Shown here: one piece after another, positions 62,630-64,000 of the stretch
How the letters are laid out: every line of letters starts with the position of its first letter
Numbering within the stretch: position 1 is the first letter of the stretch
Assembly (NCBI GenBank): GCA_027625095.1
Contig: JAQBXN010000016.1
Location: 33,642 to 97,641, forward strand
DNA: 64,000 bases
DNA from: Planctomycetota bacterium
GTDB lineage: Bacteria > Planctomycetota > PUPC01 > JACPCR01
Direction of reading: 5' to 3'
Translations under genes and position numbers: made by a program
Notes under the pieces: model-generated
What the model was told of the DNA's origin: nothing
What the model saw: only the letters and a program-made list of their open reading frames with translations
The model's database searches: none

Positions 62630-64000
62630 ATGTTTCAAAGGATCCTGGTAGCTGTCCTTTCGTTTTCACTGATTTCAGTGCCAGGCTACAGCTATAGTTT
62701 TACATTCAGTGGCTCTATCCCCCTAAGTCTTCGTCCACGTGGCGGCGGCGGTAATGAGGGCATAGATCCTGCCAGCCCAACGCGGGTGGCTGTGACGGTA
62801 ACATTTGATATCGATGATGCCGCGGCAGAGGATTTAAAGGCTGCCATCGAAAGCGCAGCTACAACCTGGAATAATGTGAGAACCGTTGACGGCTTTACCG
62901 ATCTGACCATCGTCACCAGGCGTACGGAGAACGCGAACATCGTCCGGGATGAAAGTAATTCCGGGGCTCAGACGGGCGTCAATATCATCTCCTTTAATGC
63001 GACGCTGCCAACGGGAGTTACTTTTGCTAATTCGGAATTCGGTCGAGTCTTCTTTTCCACCAGATCACATTCCGTTTTCACATCTAGCGCGACAGATGCC
63101 TTTGAAAATAACTTCCAGCCACAGCATGAAATTGTTGATGTCGACATTGCCTTCAATCCCAACCCACCCACTGCATTCTCCACCAATCCCACCGGGGGAC
63201 AGGTGGATTTCGAGTCCCTTGCTTTGCACTTTCTAGGCCGGGCATGCGCGCTGAATGTCTCCACCTTGATGTCTGCGGTAATGTACCCGTTCCCTAATGT
63301 TGGGAATACACAGAAACGGGTCCTCACGCAGGATGATAAGAGCGGAATGGCTGTGATTTATCCAAGCCAGAATTTCTCCACCTTCTTTGGTCAATTGAGT
63401 ATGGACCTAGGCAAGAGGATTCAATTTACGAGCAGTGATAATTTTACTATCGATCTGCTTACAGGCGCCCATGTGGTCGCGATAAATAGCGATACCGGAA
63501 TCATTGCTGCATCTTACTTGTTAACAGATCAATCCTTGTCTTTTGATGAGGATTTCATGGATGAGAATTTCAATGGTTTGCCGCCCGGAGAATATAAATT
63601 TCTCATTGAGCCGAATGACGGTCCTGTCACCGGTAATGATGTCCCTTTCCAGCCCAATAGTGCATTCGACACAACTTCGCCCGGCCGATACCTGGATGAC
63701 AACGCCATTTCGAGCAATGCCTTTTTGACCTTTCAGCAGAACTTTAACAATGCTGTAGCCTCGGGCCTGATTTTCAATATAAATGCTGGAGGCATTAATT
63801 TTGTACAGAACAGTGTGCTGCCACTGTTGACTGCTGACCAGCTCGCCATAAACACCGTGAATGGCCAGAACTTGCCCGTGTATGTTGAAGCAGGACAAGC
63901 GGTGACTCTCACTCTGGGGGGGGTGGGGCTTGTGGAGGATGAGAATAACTCCAACCAACTTATCGTCACGGGGCCAGATATAACCGCCTCCATTACTGCA
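62630..64000 (+). CDS. Secreted matrixin-like protein with degenerate zinc site, cut by the window edge
   Basis: The frame from ATG 62630 is open to the window end (457 codons) with a signal peptide (LVAVLSFSLISVPGYSYSF). Residues about 50-235 follow the matrixin metalloprotease pattern: a V-T-V-T-F-D strand, AAIESAATTWNNV, VDVDIAFNP, and FESLALHFLGRACALNV. The zinc motif should be HExxHxxGxxH; here it reads H200-F-L-G-R204-A-C-A207-L-N-V210, so only the first His remains. The Met-turn (VMYPFPN, M218) and QDDKSGMAVIYP that follow in matrixins are kept. The fold is probably present without zinc catalysis. Beyond 240 come long beta-rich segments, perhaps adhesive domains. The C-terminus lies outside the window. 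Confidence 0.75.
   Translation, partial: MFQRILVAVLSFSLISVPGYSYSFTFSGSIPLSLRPRGGGGNEGIDPASPTRVAVTVTFDIDDAAAEDLKAAIESAATTWNNVRTVDGFTDLTIVTRRTENANIVRDESNSGAQTGVNIISFNATLPTGVTFANSEFGRVFFSTRSHSVFTSSATDAFENNFQPQHEIVDVDIAFNPNPPTAFSTNPTGGQVDFESLALHFLGRACALNVSTLMSAVMYPFPNVGNTQKRVLTQDDKSGMAVIYPSQNFSTFFGQLSMDLGKRIQFTSSDNFTIDLLTGAHVVAINSDTGIIAASYLLTDQSLSFDEDFMDENFNGLPPGEYKFLIEPNDGPVTGNDVPFQPNSAFDTTSPGRYLDDNAISSNAFLTFQQNFNNAVASGLIFNINAGGINFVQNSVLPLLTADQLAINTVNGQNLPVYVEAGQAVTLTLGGVGLVEDENNSNQLIVTGPDITASITA

Noticed and set aside
1..64000. CRISPR arrays, tRNA or rRNA genes, prophage, toxin-antitoxin or complete defence operon
   Set aside because: Read for repeated spaced units, cloverleaf-type T-arms and typical gene sets; none was found. 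Only remnants of mobile elements are supported.

Overview
This is chromosomal DNA from a bacterium with a two-membrane envelope. A lipopolysaccharide heptosyltransferase, a DUF481-type outer membrane protein and many signal peptides point to that envelope. The gene mix suggests the PVC superphylum (Planctomycetota or Verrucomicrobiota) or a nearby lineage. It includes large membrane-anchored Ser/Thr kinases fused to SUMF1 or DUF1080 domains, a formylglycine sulfatase, an HTTM protein, a DUF1854 protein beside an ABC exporter, a MASE3 hybrid histidine kinase and long secreted lectin-fold proteins. This placement is inference; no rRNA or tRNA gene is in the window. Genes for 2-oxoglutarate dehydrogenase E2 and dihydrolipoyl dehydrogenase suggest respiratory metabolism.

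Layout. 1-2.4 kb: the tail of an HRDC-domain protein, a response regulator, a RAYT transposase stub, and a moaD-moaE-folB cluster. 2.4-8.4 kb: a nuclease-fold protein, then a tight reverse-strand operon (class V aminotransferase, HTTM protein, TPR zincin, DinB protein). 8.5-12.2 kb: a sulfatase and a secreted TIM-barrel-like protein, probably for sulfated glycans. 12.2-15 kb: an Rpn nuclease/transposase gene, a broken second copy of its 3' end, and an ABC exporter that has lost its membrane domain at that junction, followed by DUF1854. 15.2-19.2 kb: a probable pseudokinase with a long acidic tract and a C-terminal SUMF1 domain. 19.5-30.6 kb: mostly housekeeping genes (lpdA, AraD1-like, cysK, FKBP, metG, FAH, rsmE, odhB, and rpmH, a 44-codon gene that is easy to miss).

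31-38.8 kb: secreted proteins of unknown function, including a pair that looks like one gene split by a -1 frameshift at an A6 run, then a BshC-like protein and a beta-propeller. 38.8-41.5 kb: a divergent aldehyde dehydrogenase / Gfo-Idh-MocA pair. 42.0-46.5 kb: two decayed signalling genes (STAS, PAS) upstream of an intact hybrid kinase carrying two receivers and an HPt domain. 46.9-50.6 kb: an acyltransferase-like protein, a DUF481 protein and a pseudopilin with a FecR-like tail. 50.7-52.9 kb: a mobile-element graveyard with a frameshifted GH99-like gene, an integrase remnant and a composite palindrome. 52.9-64 kb: an intact Ser/Thr kinase with DUF1080, an HPr lacking Ser46, a 1055-residue secreted lectin-fold protein, waaF, trmL, and a matrixin-like protein, cut by the window edge, whose zinc-binding motif has been lost.

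The strongest unusual signals are the split secreted protein, the dead matrixin, the pseudokinase-SUMF1 fusion, the Rpn/ABC junction, the composite palindrome, and a set of gene starts with C/T-rich leaders instead of Shine-Dalgarno sites. No CRISPR array, prophage or complete defence system was seen.
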